A DNA stretch of 64,000 bases from Streptomyces ambofaciens ATCC 23877 (GTDB taxonomy: Bacteria > Actinomycetota > Actinomycetes > Streptomycetales > Streptomycetaceae), in contig NZ_CP012382.1 in NCBI RefSeq assembly GCF_001267885.1, forward strand, positions 3,149,001-3,213,000, read 5' to 3'. Every line of letters begins with the position of its first letter. Positions within the stretch are counted from its first letter, which is position 1. The notes under the pieces were generated by a model. It ran no database searches and was not told the DNA's origin. It saw only the letters and a list, made by a program, of their open reading frames with translations. This document shows, in pieces, positions 1-7,278 of the stretch. The translations under genes were made by a program, and so were the position numbers.

Positions 1-575
1 GCGCTCAGGCGCCCGTACGTCCAGGAGTGGTCGCCGAGGCCCAGCATCCGGTTGACGGGACCGAAGTCCGGGTCGAAGAGCAGCAGCCAGACCGTCGAAC
101 CGGTGACCGCGGGGGTCGCCCACGCGCCGAGCGCGGCGAGCATCAGCGCGAGCCTCGGCACGGCGCGCACCCGGGTGAGCAGCACGGCGAGGGCGCACCC
201 GACGGCCAGGGTGGAGACGACGCAGGCCGCCGCGAACACGACGGTGGCGAGCAGCACCCGCCAGAACTCGCCGTCCCCGAACAGCTCGGCGTAGTTGCCC
301 AGCCCCTGGAAGGTGGTCGGTTCGCCGCCGGACACCTGGGCCTGCGTGTACTCCAGGAAGGAGATCAGCCCGAGCTGGTAGACGGGGTAGACGAGCAGTC
401 CGCCGAGGACGACGAGAGCGGGCGCGAGGTAGAGCCAGGGGGTGCCGACAGCGCCCCCCGTGGGGCGCGGGGCCGTGTTGGAGGTGCGGCTGCCGCCACG
501 TGGGCGCGACGCGCCGCGACGCACCCCCACCGCCCCCCGGACAGCGCCGGTCAAGCTCTTGGTCACCCCCGTCAT
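1..575 (-). CDS. Sugar ABC transporter permease (MalF type), 3' end outside window
   Basis: This is a membrane-spanning permease of a carbohydrate importer of the MalF/UgpA type. The reading frame starts at ATG 575-573 and stays open to the left edge, so about 191 N-terminal residues are visible and the C-terminus, including the EAA loop that contacts the ATPase, is missing. After a basic, disordered leader of about 45 residues come hydrophobic segments (starting WLYLAPALVVLGGLLVYPVY) and the usual family pattern of a GLGNY-type segment before the second membrane helix. Its ATG overlaps the TGA of the upstream binding-protein gene (ATGA), which indicates translational coupling in one operon. 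Family assignment is firm; substrate unknown. Confidence 0.85.
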   Translation of the reverse strand, partial: MTGVTKSLTGAVRGAVGVRRGASRPRGGSRTSNTAPRPTGGAVGTPWLYLAPALVVLGGLLVYPVYQLGLISFLEYTQAQVSGGEPTTFQGLGNYAELFGDGEFWRVLLATVVFAAACVVSTLAVGCALAVLLTRVRAVPRLALMLAALGAWATPAVTGSTVWLLLFDPDFGPVNRMLGLGDHSWTYGRLS

Positions 576-1870
576 CCGGCGGAGCCGAACGCGTCGTCCA
601 TCTTCTTCGCCGCGTCCCCGGTGGCGGCGCCCACGTCCTTCTTGCCGCTGACCACCTCCTGGAACATGGTCGGCAGCACCAGCGAGGAGTCGATCGTCGC
701 CCAGGCCGCCGAGGCCGGCACGAACTTCGTGCCCGCGGCGAGGGTGTCGACGAACGGCTTCACGAACGGCTCCTTCGCCGCCACCTGCTGCCGCACGTCC
801 GTGTAGGTCGGCAGGAAGCCCATCGCGTCGAACAGCTCGCCCTGCGCCCGCTTGGACGCGAGCCGCTTCATCAGGTCGACGGCGAGGGTGCGGTGGGAGG
901 TGCTCTTGAGGACGCCGATGTTGTTGCCGCCCGCGAAAGCCGGTGCGATCGAGCCGGGTTCGACTCCGGGCAGCGGCACCACCGCGTACTTGCCCTTCAC
1001 CTTCCCCGCCTCCACGGCCTGGTGGCTGAAGTCGCCGCCGATCGCCATGGCCGCCTTGCCCGAGGCGAAGGCGGTGACGGTGTCGTTGCCGCCCATGCCG
1101 GCGCACTTGGCCGCGGGGCAGTTGTCGTCGCCGAAGAGGGACGTGTACGCCTCGACGCCCTTGCGGGCGGCGGCGCTGTCGAGGGCCGAGGCGTACGAAC
1201 CGCCCTTGCCGGTCGCGAGTTCGCCGCCGTGGGCCCAGATGAAGGGCATCGCGCCGTAGGTGTAGGCGCCGCCGACCGCGAGGCCGTAGAGGTCGGGCCG
1301 GGCCGCCCTGGCCTTGCGCGCGGTGGACGCCAGCTCGTCCAGCGACTCGGGGGGCTCGAGGCCGAGTGCGTCGAAGACGTCGGTCCGGTAGTACAGGGCC
1401 CGGACGCCGACGAAGTAGGGGGCGCCGTAGACCTTGCCGTCCACGGTGACCGACTGCCGGGCGGTGGGGTCGGTGTCCTTGGCCTCGTCCCAGGCGCCGA
1501 ACTCCTTCGTGACGTCGGCGAGTCCGCCGTCCTTCACGTAGCCGGCGGTGTCGGTGTTGCCGTACTCGATGACGTCGGGGGCGCTGTCGGGATCGTTGAA
1601 GGCGGCCTTGATGCGCTGGGCGCGGGTCTCGACGGGGATGTACTCGACGTCGACCTCCGTTCCCTCGTGCGCCTTCTCGAAGTCGGCCAGGACCGCGTCG
1701 ACGACCTTCTCCTTCGGCTTGGTGTCGACTTCCTGGAAGAGCCAGACCCGTAGCGTGCCGCTCTTCTCGTCCTTGCCGGAGGAGGAGTTGTCGGACGTCT
1801 GGGGGGCGCAGGCGGTCGCGGTGACCGCGGCGGCGGCCAGCAGTACGGCGAGGCGGGGGGCGAGCTTCAT
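572..1870 (-). CDS. Extracellular sugar-binding lipoprotein of ABC importer
   Basis: This is the solute-binding protein (SBP family 1) that delivers a sugar to the permease encoded just downstream. The 432-residue protein begins with a lipoprotein signal whose lipobox ends TATAC, placing the lipidated cysteine at residue 21. The body has typical family features: RVWLFQEV early, a DVIEYGNTDTAGYV stretch, an aromatic sugar-contact region around YGAPYFVGVRALYY, and FASGKAAMAIGGDF. The start is supported by GGAGGA a few bases upstream. It overlaps the next gene by four bases. A short inverted repeat lies at 1893-1907 in its upstream region and may bind its regulator. No ATPase gene is nearby; in streptomycetes such importers often share the MsiK ATPase. 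Substrate not deducible. Confidence 0.9.
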   Translation of the reverse strand: MKLAPRLAVLLAAAAVTATACAPQTSDNSSSGKDEKSGTLRVWLFQEVDTKPKEKVVDAVLADFEKAHEGTEVDVEYIPVETRAQRIKAAFNDPDSAPDVIEYGNTDTAGYVKDGGLADVTKEFGAWDEAKDTDPTARQSVTVDGKVYGAPYFVGVRALYYRTDVFDALGLEPPESLDELASTARKARAARPDLYGLAVGGAYTYGAMPFIWAHGGELATGKGGSYASALDSAAARKGVEAYTSLFGDDNCPAAKCAGMGGNDTVTAFASGKAAMAIGGDFSHQAVEAGKVKGKYAVVPLPGVEPGSIAPAFAGGNNIGVLKSTSHRTLAVDLMKRLASKRAQGELFDAMGFLPTYTDVRQQVAAKEPFVKPFVDTLAAGTKFVPASAAWATIDSSLVLPTMFQEVVSGKKDVGAATGDAAKKMDDAFGSAG

Positions 1871-1892
1871 GGAGTGTTCCTCCGGGCGTGCG

Positions 1893-1907
1893 TTGCAACA
1901 TATGCAA
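1893..1907. promoter_or_regulatory. Inverted repeat upstream of sugar importer (possible operator)
   Basis: The sequence TTGCAACATATGCAA has perfect 5-bp arms (TTGCA/TGCAA) around a 5-bp centre, 22 bases upstream of the binding-protein start codon. Its position fits a repressor operator; the size is compatible with LacI- or GntR-type sites, but no regulator gene is next to it in the window, so the assignment is a guess. Confidence 0.35.
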
Positions 1908-1993
1908 TGACGGTTTCGCTCTGCACAACACCCAGGAGGTTATGGAGTACATGAACATGTCCACAAGAGGTCTCCACCACTTCGTGACAACGC

Positions 1994-2035
1994 GAAGGCC
2001 CCCGGAGTGCGCGCGGGCACACTCCGGGGGCCTTC
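1994..2035 (-). terminator. Strong hairpin terminator after DUF3039 gene
   Basis: A perfect 16-bp stem (GAAGGCCCCCGGAGTG at 1994-2009 with its complement at 2020-2035) encloses a 10-base loop. It lies just downstream of the leftward gene ending at 2059. There is no U-tract, as is usual for Streptomyces terminators. Confidence 0.75.
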
Positions 2036-2058
2036 GGGAAGTCCGGCCGGGGGGTCTG

Positions 2059-2352
2059 CTACTTCTTGTCGCCGCCCTTGCCGCCCTTGCCCTCGTCGCC
2101 GCCGCCGCTCATGGACTCGTAGATCTCCTTGCACATGGGGCAGACCGGGTACTTCTTCGGGTCGCGCCCCGGTACCCAGACCTTGCCGCACAGCGCCACG
2201 ACGGGGGTGCCGTCGAGGGCGCTCGCCATGATCTTGTCCTTCTGGACGTAATGGGCGAAGCGCTCGTGGTCGCCGTCACCGTGGGACACCTGCGGCGTCG
2301 GCTCTACGAGGGTCCCCGTACCAGTCCCGCGCTCGGGCTCGAGAGTGCTCAT
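2059..2352 (-). CDS. DUF3039 family protein
   Basis: This 97-residue soluble protein belongs to the actinobacterial DUF3039 family, whose function is not known to me. It starts MSTLEPERG at the ATG at 2352. The middle holds the conserved HERFAHYVQKDKIMASALDGTPVVALCGK block, followed by VPGRDPKKYPVCPMCKEIY. One cysteine in ALCGK and a CPMC pair could form a zinc or metal site, which is my inference. The C-terminus is Gly/Lys rich (GGGDEGKGGKGGDKK). It follows the YqgE gene by about 80 bases on the same strand and ends before a strong terminator. Confidence 0.8.
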   Translation of the reverse strand: MSTLEPERGTGTGTLVEPTPQVSHGDGDHERFAHYVQKDKIMASALDGTPVVALCGKVWVPGRDPKKYPVCPMCKEIYESMSGGGDEGKGGKGGDKK

Positions 2353-2434
2353 GAGTGCCAGGGTACTGAAAGCCGGGGTTTCGTAGCTCACACGGACCGG
2401 CCGGGACGGCGGGACGCGGACCGGCGGGGCCGGA

Positions 2435-3016
2435 TCAGTTGAGCGAGGGGTCGTCCGGGTAGGTCGCCACCATCGCCAGGTCGCCCCGCTGGCGGCGCAG
2501 GACCTCGCGCCACAGCCGCTCGGGGGACGGACACGACACGTCGCCGGGCTCGGACTCGACCACGTACCAGGCGCCCTCGCCCAGCTCGTCCTCCAGCTGC
2601 CCGGGGCCCCAGCCCGCGTACCCGGCGAAGATCCGCAGGGCGCCCACGGCCGGTGCCAGCAGCTCCGGCGGCGCCTCCAGGTCCACCAGGCCGATCGCGC
2701 CGTGCACCCGGCGCCAGCCCAGCGGCGCGCGCTCACCGGACGCCCCGCCGGGGACGACGGCGACACCCAGCGCCGAGTCGAGCGAGACCGGGCCGCCCTG
2801 GAAGACCACGCCGGGTTCGCCGGCGAGGTCGGCCCAGCCCTCCAGGATGTCGCCCACGTCGACGGGCGTGGGCCGGTTGAGGACGACACCGAGGGAGCCC
2901 TCCTCGTCGTGGTCGAGGAGGAGCACCACCGCACGCTCGAAGTTCGGGTCCGCCAGGGCGGGCGTTGCCACGAGCAGCCGCCCCGTGAGCGAGGACACCT
3001 CGGTCATGCCAGACAT
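2435..3016 (-). CDS. YqgE/AlgH family protein (UPF0301)
   Basis: This protein belongs to the YqgE/AlgH (UPF0301) family, conserved in many bacteria; its biochemical role is unsettled. The family hallmarks are present: LTGRLLVATPALADPNFERAVVLLLDHDEEGSLGVVLNRP at the N-terminus, VFQGGPV, the IFAGYAGWGPGQLEDEL block and a tryptophan in GAWYVV. Its length, about 190 residues, is normal. Two in-frame ATG codons, at 3016 (MSGMTEV) and 3007 (MTEV), are possible starts; I list the longer one. It is divergent from murA and shares a roughly 225-bp intergenic region with it. Confidence 0.85.
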   Translation of the reverse strand: MSGMTEVSSLTGRLLVATPALADPNFERAVVLLLDHDEEGSLGVVLNRPTPVDVGDILEGWADLAGEPGVVFQGGPVSLDSALGVAVVPGGASGERAPLGWRRVHGAIGLVDLEAPPELLAPAVGALRIFAGYAGWGPGQLEDELGEGAWYVVESEPGDVSCPSPERLWREVLRRQRGDLAMVATYPDDPSLN

Positions 3017-3193
3017 GATCCCGCATGTTCCCCTCCCGTGGGGAGGCAATCGGAGGCACGGGGGTGAACAAGCACCCCGCGCGCGCTCCGCGGCCGTGAC
3101 CCCCCGTGTGCGCCGGGGAACGCCACGTGTTGTGACAAATCCATGACGTCGGTCGACCGTGCGCGGACTTACTCGACCGGGGTACAAGGCGAC

Positions 3194-3199
3194 TACCCT
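3194..3199 (+). promoter_or_regulatory. Possible murA -10 element
   Basis: TACCCT fits the TANNNT pattern of principal-sigma -10 hexamers and lies about 44 bases before the murA start. The -35 region is poorly defined, so this is only a candidate. Confidence 0.3.
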
Positions 3200-3242
3200 T
3201 TCCCTTCTGGCCCCTGCCCGAACCCCACGGAACGCGAGATTC

Positions 3243-4589
3243 ATGACCGTCAACGGCGCTGATGACGTACTGCTTGTCCACGGCGGAACCCCGCTCGAGG
3301 GCGAGATCCGGGTCCGCGGTGCGAAGAACCTCGTGCCGAAGGCCATGGTGGCCGCCCTGCTGGGCAGTGCGCCGAGCCGGCTGCGCAACGTGCCGGACAT
3401 CCGCGACGTGCGGGTCGTACGCGGACTGCTGCAACTGCACGGGGTGACCGTCCGTCCCGGTGAGGAGCCCGGCGAGCTGGTGCTCGACCCCTCGCACGTG
3501 GAGAGCGCGAACGTCGCCGACATCGATGCCCACGCGGGCTCGTCGCGCATCCCGATCCTGTTCTGCGGCCCGCTGCTGCACCGCCTCGGGCACGCCTTCA
3601 TCCCGGGCCTCGGCGGCTGCGACATCGGCGGCCGGCCCATCGACTTCCACTTCGAGGTGCTGCGGCAGTTCGGCGCGAAGATCGAGAAGCGGGCCGACGG
3701 CCAGTACCTGGAGGCCCCGCAGCGGCTGCGCGGCACGAAGATCCGGCTGCCGTACCCGTCCGTCGGCGCGACCGAGCAGGTGCTGCTGACGGCCGTGCTG
3801 GCCGAGGGCGTCACGGAGCTGTCCAACGCGGCCGTGGAACCGGAGATCGAGGACCTGATCTGCGTCCTGCAGAAAATGGGCGCGATCATCGCGATGGACA
3901 CCGACCGCACGATCCGCATCACCGGTGTGGACGAGCTCGGCGGCTACACCCACCGCGCCCTCTCGGACCGCCTGGAGGCCGCCTCCTGGGCCTCCGCGGC
4001 GCTGGCGACCGAGGGGAACGTCTACGTCCGCGGCGCCCAGCAGCGCTCGATGATGACGTTCCTGAACACCTACCGGAAGGTGGGCGGTGCCTTCGAGATC
4101 GACGACGAGGGCATCCGCTTCTGGCACCCGGGCGGCCGGCTGAAGTCCATCGCCCTGGAGACGGACGTGCACCCCGGCTTCCAGACGGACTGGCAGCAGC
4201 CCCTGGTGGTCGCCCTGACGCAGGCGACGGGCCTGTCCATCGTCCACGAGACGGTCTACGAGTCCCGCCTGGGCTTCACCTCCGCGCTCAACCAGATGGG
4301 CGCCCACATCCAGCTCTACCGCGAGTGCCTCGGCGGCTCCGACTGCCGCTTCGGCCAGCGCAACTTCCTGCACTCGGCGGTCGTCTCCGGCCCGACGAAG
4401 CTGGAGGGCGCCGACCTGGTCATCCCCGACCTGCGCGGCGGTTTCTCCTACCTCATCGCCGCCCTCGCGGCCCAGGGCACCTCACGGGTCCACGGCATCG
4501 ACCTGATCAACCGGGGCTACGAGAACTTCATGGACAAGCTCATGGAGCTGGGAGCCAAGGTCGAGCTGCCGGGCAAGGCACTCGGCTAG
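3243..4589 (+). CDS. murA: UDP-N-acetylglucosamine 1-carboxyvinyltransferase
   Basis: MurA catalyses the first committed step of peptidoglycan synthesis in the cytoplasm, moving enolpyruvate from PEP to UDP-GlcNAc. The 448-residue protein has the expected length and inside-out alpha/beta-barrel signatures, including GAKN (Lys 28) near the start and the active-site loop PGLGGCDIGGRP. Cys 126 in this loop is the residue alkylated by fosfomycin in sensitive enzymes; mycobacterial enzymes carry Asp there. I chose the ATG at 3243 (MTVNGADD) because alignment with the family starts just after it; the frame is open further upstream to 3159. Streptomycetes often have a second murA elsewhere. A large terminator structure follows the stop codon. 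Confidence 0.95.
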   Translation: MTVNGADDVLLVHGGTPLEGEIRVRGAKNLVPKAMVAALLGSAPSRLRNVPDIRDVRVVRGLLQLHGVTVRPGEEPGELVLDPSHVESANVADIDAHAGSSRIPILFCGPLLHRLGHAFIPGLGGCDIGGRPIDFHFEVLRQFGAKIEKRADGQYLEAPQRLRGTKIRLPYPSVGATEQVLLTAVLAEGVTELSNAAVEPEIEDLICVLQKMGAIIAMDTDRTIRITGVDELGGYTHRALSDRLEAASWASAALATEGNVYVRGAQQRSMMTFLNTYRKVGGAFEIDDEGIRFWHPGGRLKSIALETDVHPGFQTDWQQPLVVALTQATGLSIVHETVYESRLGFTSALNQMGAHIQLYRECLGGSDCRFGQRNFLHSAVVSGPTKLEGADLVIPDLRGGFSYLIAALAAQGTSRVHGIDLINRGYENFMDKLMELGAKVELPGKALG

Positions 4590-4592
4590 ACG

Positions 4593-4668
4593 GCACGACG
4601 ACGCCGATGGGGCGGTCACCCGAGTCCGGGTGACCGCCCCATCGGTGACCGCCCCATCGGCGTCGTGC
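4593..4668 (+). terminator. Compound terminator with two alternative right arms
   Basis: Just after murA, a left arm (4593-4620) can pair with either of two tandem right arms. The proximal pairing (about 4604-4621 with 4628-4644) gives a 17-bp stem with a short loop. The distal pairing uses the second copy of GGTGACCGCCCCATC plus CGGCGTCGTGC (4644-4668) and is about 25 bp long with a small mismatch. Either fold would terminate transcription from murA, and also from hupA on the other strand. Confidence 0.65.
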
Positions 4669-4671
4669 TGT

Positions 4672-4760
4672 GCGCCCCGGAAGGGGCGCGGGGAACTGCG
4701 CGACCAGCCACACACGGCCCGCGGCCGCGAGACGACCGGCACGCCGTGCGAACGGCCCGC
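4672..4760. repeat. Dispersed Streptomyces intergenic repeat (REP-like)
   Basis: The stretch starting GCGCCCCGGAAGGGGCGCGG and continuing with GGGAACTGCGCGACCAGCC followed by a GGCCCGCGGCCGC segment matches my memory of an element found many times between genes in Streptomyces chromosomes. The first part folds into a small hairpin. Only one copy is in this window, so the repeat nature rests on recollection, not on comparison here. Confidence 0.5.
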
Positions 4761-4788
4761 GCAGACCCCGGCGCTCGAAGCGGAGCGC

Positions 4789-5070
4789 TTACTTACCCTT
4801 GGCGGCTTCCTTGAGCTTGGAGCCCGCGGAGACCTTGACGCTGTAGCCGGCCGGGATCTGGATCGGCTCGCCGGTCTGCGGGTTGCGGGCGGTGCGAGCG
4901 GCACGGTGCGTGCGCTCGAAGGTCAGGAAGCCGGGGATGGTGACCTTCTCGTCGCCCTTGGAGACGATGTCGCCGACGACGTCGGCGAACGCGGCCAGCA
5001 CGGCGTCGGCGTCCTTGCGGGTCACCTCGGCGCGGTCGGCCAGCGCGGCCACCAGCTCACTGCGGTTCAT
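4789..5070 (-). CDS. hupA: HU family nucleoid-associated DNA-binding protein
   Basis: HU is a small dimeric protein that bends and compacts DNA. The 93-residue sequence is a complete HU/IHF-type chain: MNRSELVAALADRAEVTRKDADAVL (helical dimer part), GDEKVTIPGFLTFERTHRAARTARNPQTGE (the arm with the conserved RNPQTG tip), and IPAGYSVKVSAGSKLKEAAK. It lacks the lysine-rich tail of the longer, sporulation-linked HupS type, so it is the vegetative HupA type. The start is supported by GGGAG nine bases upstream. Transcribed toward murA, it shares the compound terminator between the two genes. Its upstream region is long (see next entry). Confidence 0.93.
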   Translation of the reverse strand: MNRSELVAALADRAEVTRKDADAVLAAFADVVGDIVSKGDEKVTIPGFLTFERTHRAARTARNPQTGEPIQIPAGYSVKVSAGSKLKEAAKGK

Positions 5071-5422
5071 GTTGTTACTCCCGTGTTCTTCTTGCCGTTG
5101 AGGCGTGCCACGCGGCGGAGCCGCATGTTGGGCACAGCGATGCCGATGCTGCCAGGGGCCTCGGACACTCCCCGGACCCGGGTCGGTCGTCAGACCCTCG
5201 CGCCCAGGGAGGCATCCTGCCTCCACCTGCGGCGGTAAAGCCAATCCGGCACCCCCAGGAGTCGTGAGAACACCCTTGGGAGTCACACGATGAGAGGGCC
5301 TGAGCCTTGCGCCACCCTAGAGGGCGATCCGAGGCCGTCCGTTCCGCGACGCGCCGGTGGGGCGGCCCGCCGTGATGATCCTCACCACCACGCCACAGGC
5401 CGCCTTCCCCGGCACCGGGAAC
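5071..5422 (-). promoter_or_regulatory. Upstream region of hupA with hairpin and candidate -10
   Basis: No gene is visible in these 352 bases. On the leftward strand a TAGGGT hexamer (5319-5314) fits a principal-sigma -10 box, which would give hupA a leader of about 240 bases. Within that leader GGAGGCA-TCC-TGCCTCC (5208-5224) forms a perfect 7-bp hairpin. The malic enzyme gene ends at 5423, so the region also receives its transcript. Confidence 0.35.
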
Positions 5423-6838
5423 CTACGCCACCACCCCGGCGGCCTTCGCGGCCTCCCGCACGGCGCCCGCGACGGCGCCGGCGACCTTGTCGTTGAAGAC
5501 GGACGGGATGATGTAGTTCGGGTTGATCTCGTCCTCGGTCACCACGTCCGCGAGGGCGTGCGCGGCGGCCAGCATCATCTCGGTGTTGACCGTGCGGGAC
5601 TGGGCGTCCAGCAGACCGCGGAACACGCCCGGGAAGACCAGCACGTTGTTGATCTGGTTCGGGAAGTCGGAGCGGCCCGTGGCGACGACGGCCGCGGTCT
5701 GGCGGGCGATCGCCGGGTCGACCTCGGGGTCGGGGTTCGCGAGCGCGAACACGATCGCGCCGTCCGCCATGGCGGCCACGTCCTCGCCGTCCAGGACGTT
5801 CGGGGCGGAGACCCCGATGAAGACGTCCGCGCCGTGCACGGCCTCCTTCAGGGTGCCGGTGAGGCCCTCGGGGTTGGTGTTGTCGGCGATCCAGCGCAGC
5901 GCCGACTCGGGCGCGGCGTCGACCAGGTCCGCGCGGCCGGCGTGCACCACGCCGTGGATGTCGGCGACGACGGCGTTCTTCACGCCGGCGGCCAGCAGCA
6001 GCTTCAGGATGGCGGTACCGGCGGCCCCGGCACCGGACATGACGACCCGTACGTTCTCGATGGGCTTGTCGACGACGCGCAGGGCGTTGGTCAGGGCGGC
6101 GAGGACGACGATCGCGGTGCCGTGCTGGTCGTCGTGGAAGACCGGGATGTCGAGGGCCTCGCGCAGCCGGGCCTCGATCTCGAAGCAGCGGGGCGCGGAG
6201 ATGTCCTCCAGGTTGATGCCGGCGAAGCCCGGGGCGATGGCCTTCACGATCTCGACGATCGCGTCGGTGTCCTGCGTGTCCAGGCAGAGCGGCCAGGCGT
6301 CGATACCGGCGAAGCGCTTGAACAGGGCCGCCTTGCCCTCCATGACCGGCAGCGCGGCCTTGGGGCCGATGTTGCCCAGGCCCAGCACCGCCGAGCCGTC
6401 CGTCACGACCGCAACGGAGTTGCGCTTGATGGTCAGGCGGCGGGCGTCCTCGGGGTTCTCCGCGATCGCCATGCAGACCCGCGCCACACCCGGCGTGTAG
6501 ATCATGGACAGGTCGTCACGGTTGCGGATGGGGTGCTTCGACGCCATCTCGATCTTGCCGCCGAGGTGCATCAGGAAGGTACGGTCGGAGACCTTGCCCA
6601 GGCTGACACCCTCGATGCCGCGCAGCTGCTCCACGATCTCGTCGGCGTGGGAGGTCGAGCCGGCGGCGATGGTGACGTCGATACGGAGCTTGTCGTGGCC
6701 GGAGGCCGTGACGTCGAGGCCGGTGACCGAGCCGCCGGCGGACTCCACCGCGGTGGTGAGCTGCGAGACGGCGGTTCCGCCCGCGGGCACCTCCAGTCGG
6801 ACCGTCATCGAGTAGGAGACGCTGGGCGCCGTTGCCAT
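5423..6838 (-). CDS. NAD-type malic enzyme (malate oxidoreductase) with N-terminal ACT-like domain
   Basis: The enzyme oxidatively decarboxylates malate to pyruvate, feeding pyruvate and reducing power from the TCA cycle. The 471-residue chain has an extra N-terminal domain of about 80 residues with ACT-like character (SVSYSMTVRLEVPAGGTAVSQL), then the catalytic core: IYTPGVARVC, the malate/metal region with GLNIGPKAAL-type and MEGKAALFKRF motifs, INLEDISAPRCFEIE, FHDDQHGTAIV, and the dinucleotide loop GAGAAGTA. Two inverted repeats lie upstream. I recall the S. coelicolor relative as an NAD-dependent malic enzyme; cofactor choice cannot be proved here. The start is ATG at 6838. Confidence 0.9.
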   Translation of the reverse strand: MATAPSVSYSMTVRLEVPAGGTAVSQLTTAVESAGGSVTGLDVTASGHDKLRIDVTIAAGSTSHADEIVEQLRGIEGVSLGKVSDRTFLMHLGGKIEMASKHPIRNRDDLSMIYTPGVARVCMAIAENPEDARRLTIKRNSVAVVTDGSAVLGLGNIGPKAALPVMEGKAALFKRFAGIDAWPLCLDTQDTDAIVEIVKAIAPGFAGINLEDISAPRCFEIEARLREALDIPVFHDDQHGTAIVVLAALTNALRVVDKPIENVRVVMSGAGAAGTAILKLLLAAGVKNAVVADIHGVVHAGRADLVDAAPESALRWIADNTNPEGLTGTLKEAVHGADVFIGVSAPNVLDGEDVAAMADGAIVFALANPDPEVDPAIARQTAAVVATGRSDFPNQINNVLVFPGVFRGLLDAQSRTVNTEMMLAAAHALADVVTEDEINPNYIIPSVFNDKVAGAVAGAVREAAKAAGVVA

Positions 6839-6894
6839 GGCCGACTTCCTCTGCTTTCACCGTGTAGCTGCGTTGTGCCGTCCGATCGTCGCAC

Positions 6895-6944
6895 CTACCA
6901 CCGAGTACGTGGTAGCCGCCCCGGATTGCGAACTTTTTGTTCGC
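6895..6944. promoter_or_regulatory. Two inverted repeats upstream of malic enzyme gene
   Basis: CTACCAC-7-GTGGTAG (6895-6915, perfect 7-bp arms) and GCGAAC-TTTTT-GTTCGC (6928-6944, perfect 6-bp arms) sit 57 to 106 bases upstream of the leftward start codon, where operators or a promoter-proximal hairpin would lie. Which factor binds is unknown. Confidence 0.4.
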
Positions 6945-7071
6945 GCGCCGTTCCCGCACCGGAGGGCGATACTTTCGGAAAACGACTTCCACCATACGAG
7001 AAGTCGCCTCCGTACGGAAGGGGGATCCGGAAGCGGCGCCCGGGTCGGCCGAAGAACCCGCGGGACGGGAA

Positions 7072-7099
7072 TTGTCTTGCGGGGATCGTTTGTTACCGT
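7072..7099 (+). promoter_or_regulatory. Promoter for the intergenic RNA
   Basis: TTGTCT (7072-7077), a 16-base spacer and TACCGT (7094-7099) match the -35/-10 pattern of principal-sigma promoters. The predicted transcription start, about 7104-7106, coincides with the first base of the long closing stem of the RNA candidate. Confidence 0.55.
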
Positions 7100-7103
7100 G
7101 GAC

Positions 7104-7239
7104 GTGGCACCGGCTCGATCCAAGCCCCCGGGCCCAACCTTCGTCGCTACGAGCGACCACTTGCCGCGAGGCGAGCATGGCGGGTCGGTGCCACCTAAAC
7201 GCAGACGAGAGGCCCGCGCCGGACGGCGCGGGCCTCTCG
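7104..7239 (+). ncRNA. Candidate structured small RNA with multi-hairpin fold and own terminator
   Basis: Between the divergent malic enzyme and the leftward HelD gene a short + strand transcript is predicted. A closing stem of 14 bp joins 7104-7117 to 7181-7194 (GTGGCACCG pairing CGGTGCCAC, then a helix with two G-U pairs). Inside are two clean hairpins: GTCGCT-ACG-AGCGAC (7143-7157) and CTTGCC-GCGA-GGCGAG (7160-7175), the latter capped by a GNRA tetraloop. A C-rich single-stranded patch (7125-7129) precedes them. After a 12-base linker a 15-bp terminator stem (7206-7239) follows. No gene lies downstream on this strand, so a trans-acting sRNA is more likely than a riboswitch. S. coelicolor sRNAs have been named by neighbouring gene and I faintly recall one near this locus, unverified. 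Confidence 0.6.
7206..7239. terminator. Bidirectional terminator between sRNA candidate and HelD gene
   Basis: CGAGAGGCCCGCGCC (7206-7220) and its complement (7225-7239) form a perfect 15-bp stem with loop GGAC. It ends the + strand RNA and lies 39 bases beyond the stop of the leftward ATPase gene, so it can serve both. Confidence 0.75.
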
Positions 7240-7278
7240 CGTGCTCCGGTGCGGGCCGATCCGCCCGCACCGGCGCGC

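Noticed and set aside
500..1753. Long rightward frame of 417 codons over the sugar-binding gene
   Set aside because: It is antisense to a clear lipoprotein gene, its translation is Arg/Gly/Ala noise, and long antisense frames are expected at this G+C content.
5357..7198. 613-codon rightward frame over the malic enzyme
   Set aside because: Shadow of the leftward enzyme gene; the translation has no recognisable domain and would also run through the malic enzyme control region and most of the sRNA candidate.
7104..7239. Riboswitch as explanation for the structured RNA
   Set aside because: It ends in its own terminator and the next gene is on the other strand, so there is no + strand coding sequence to control.
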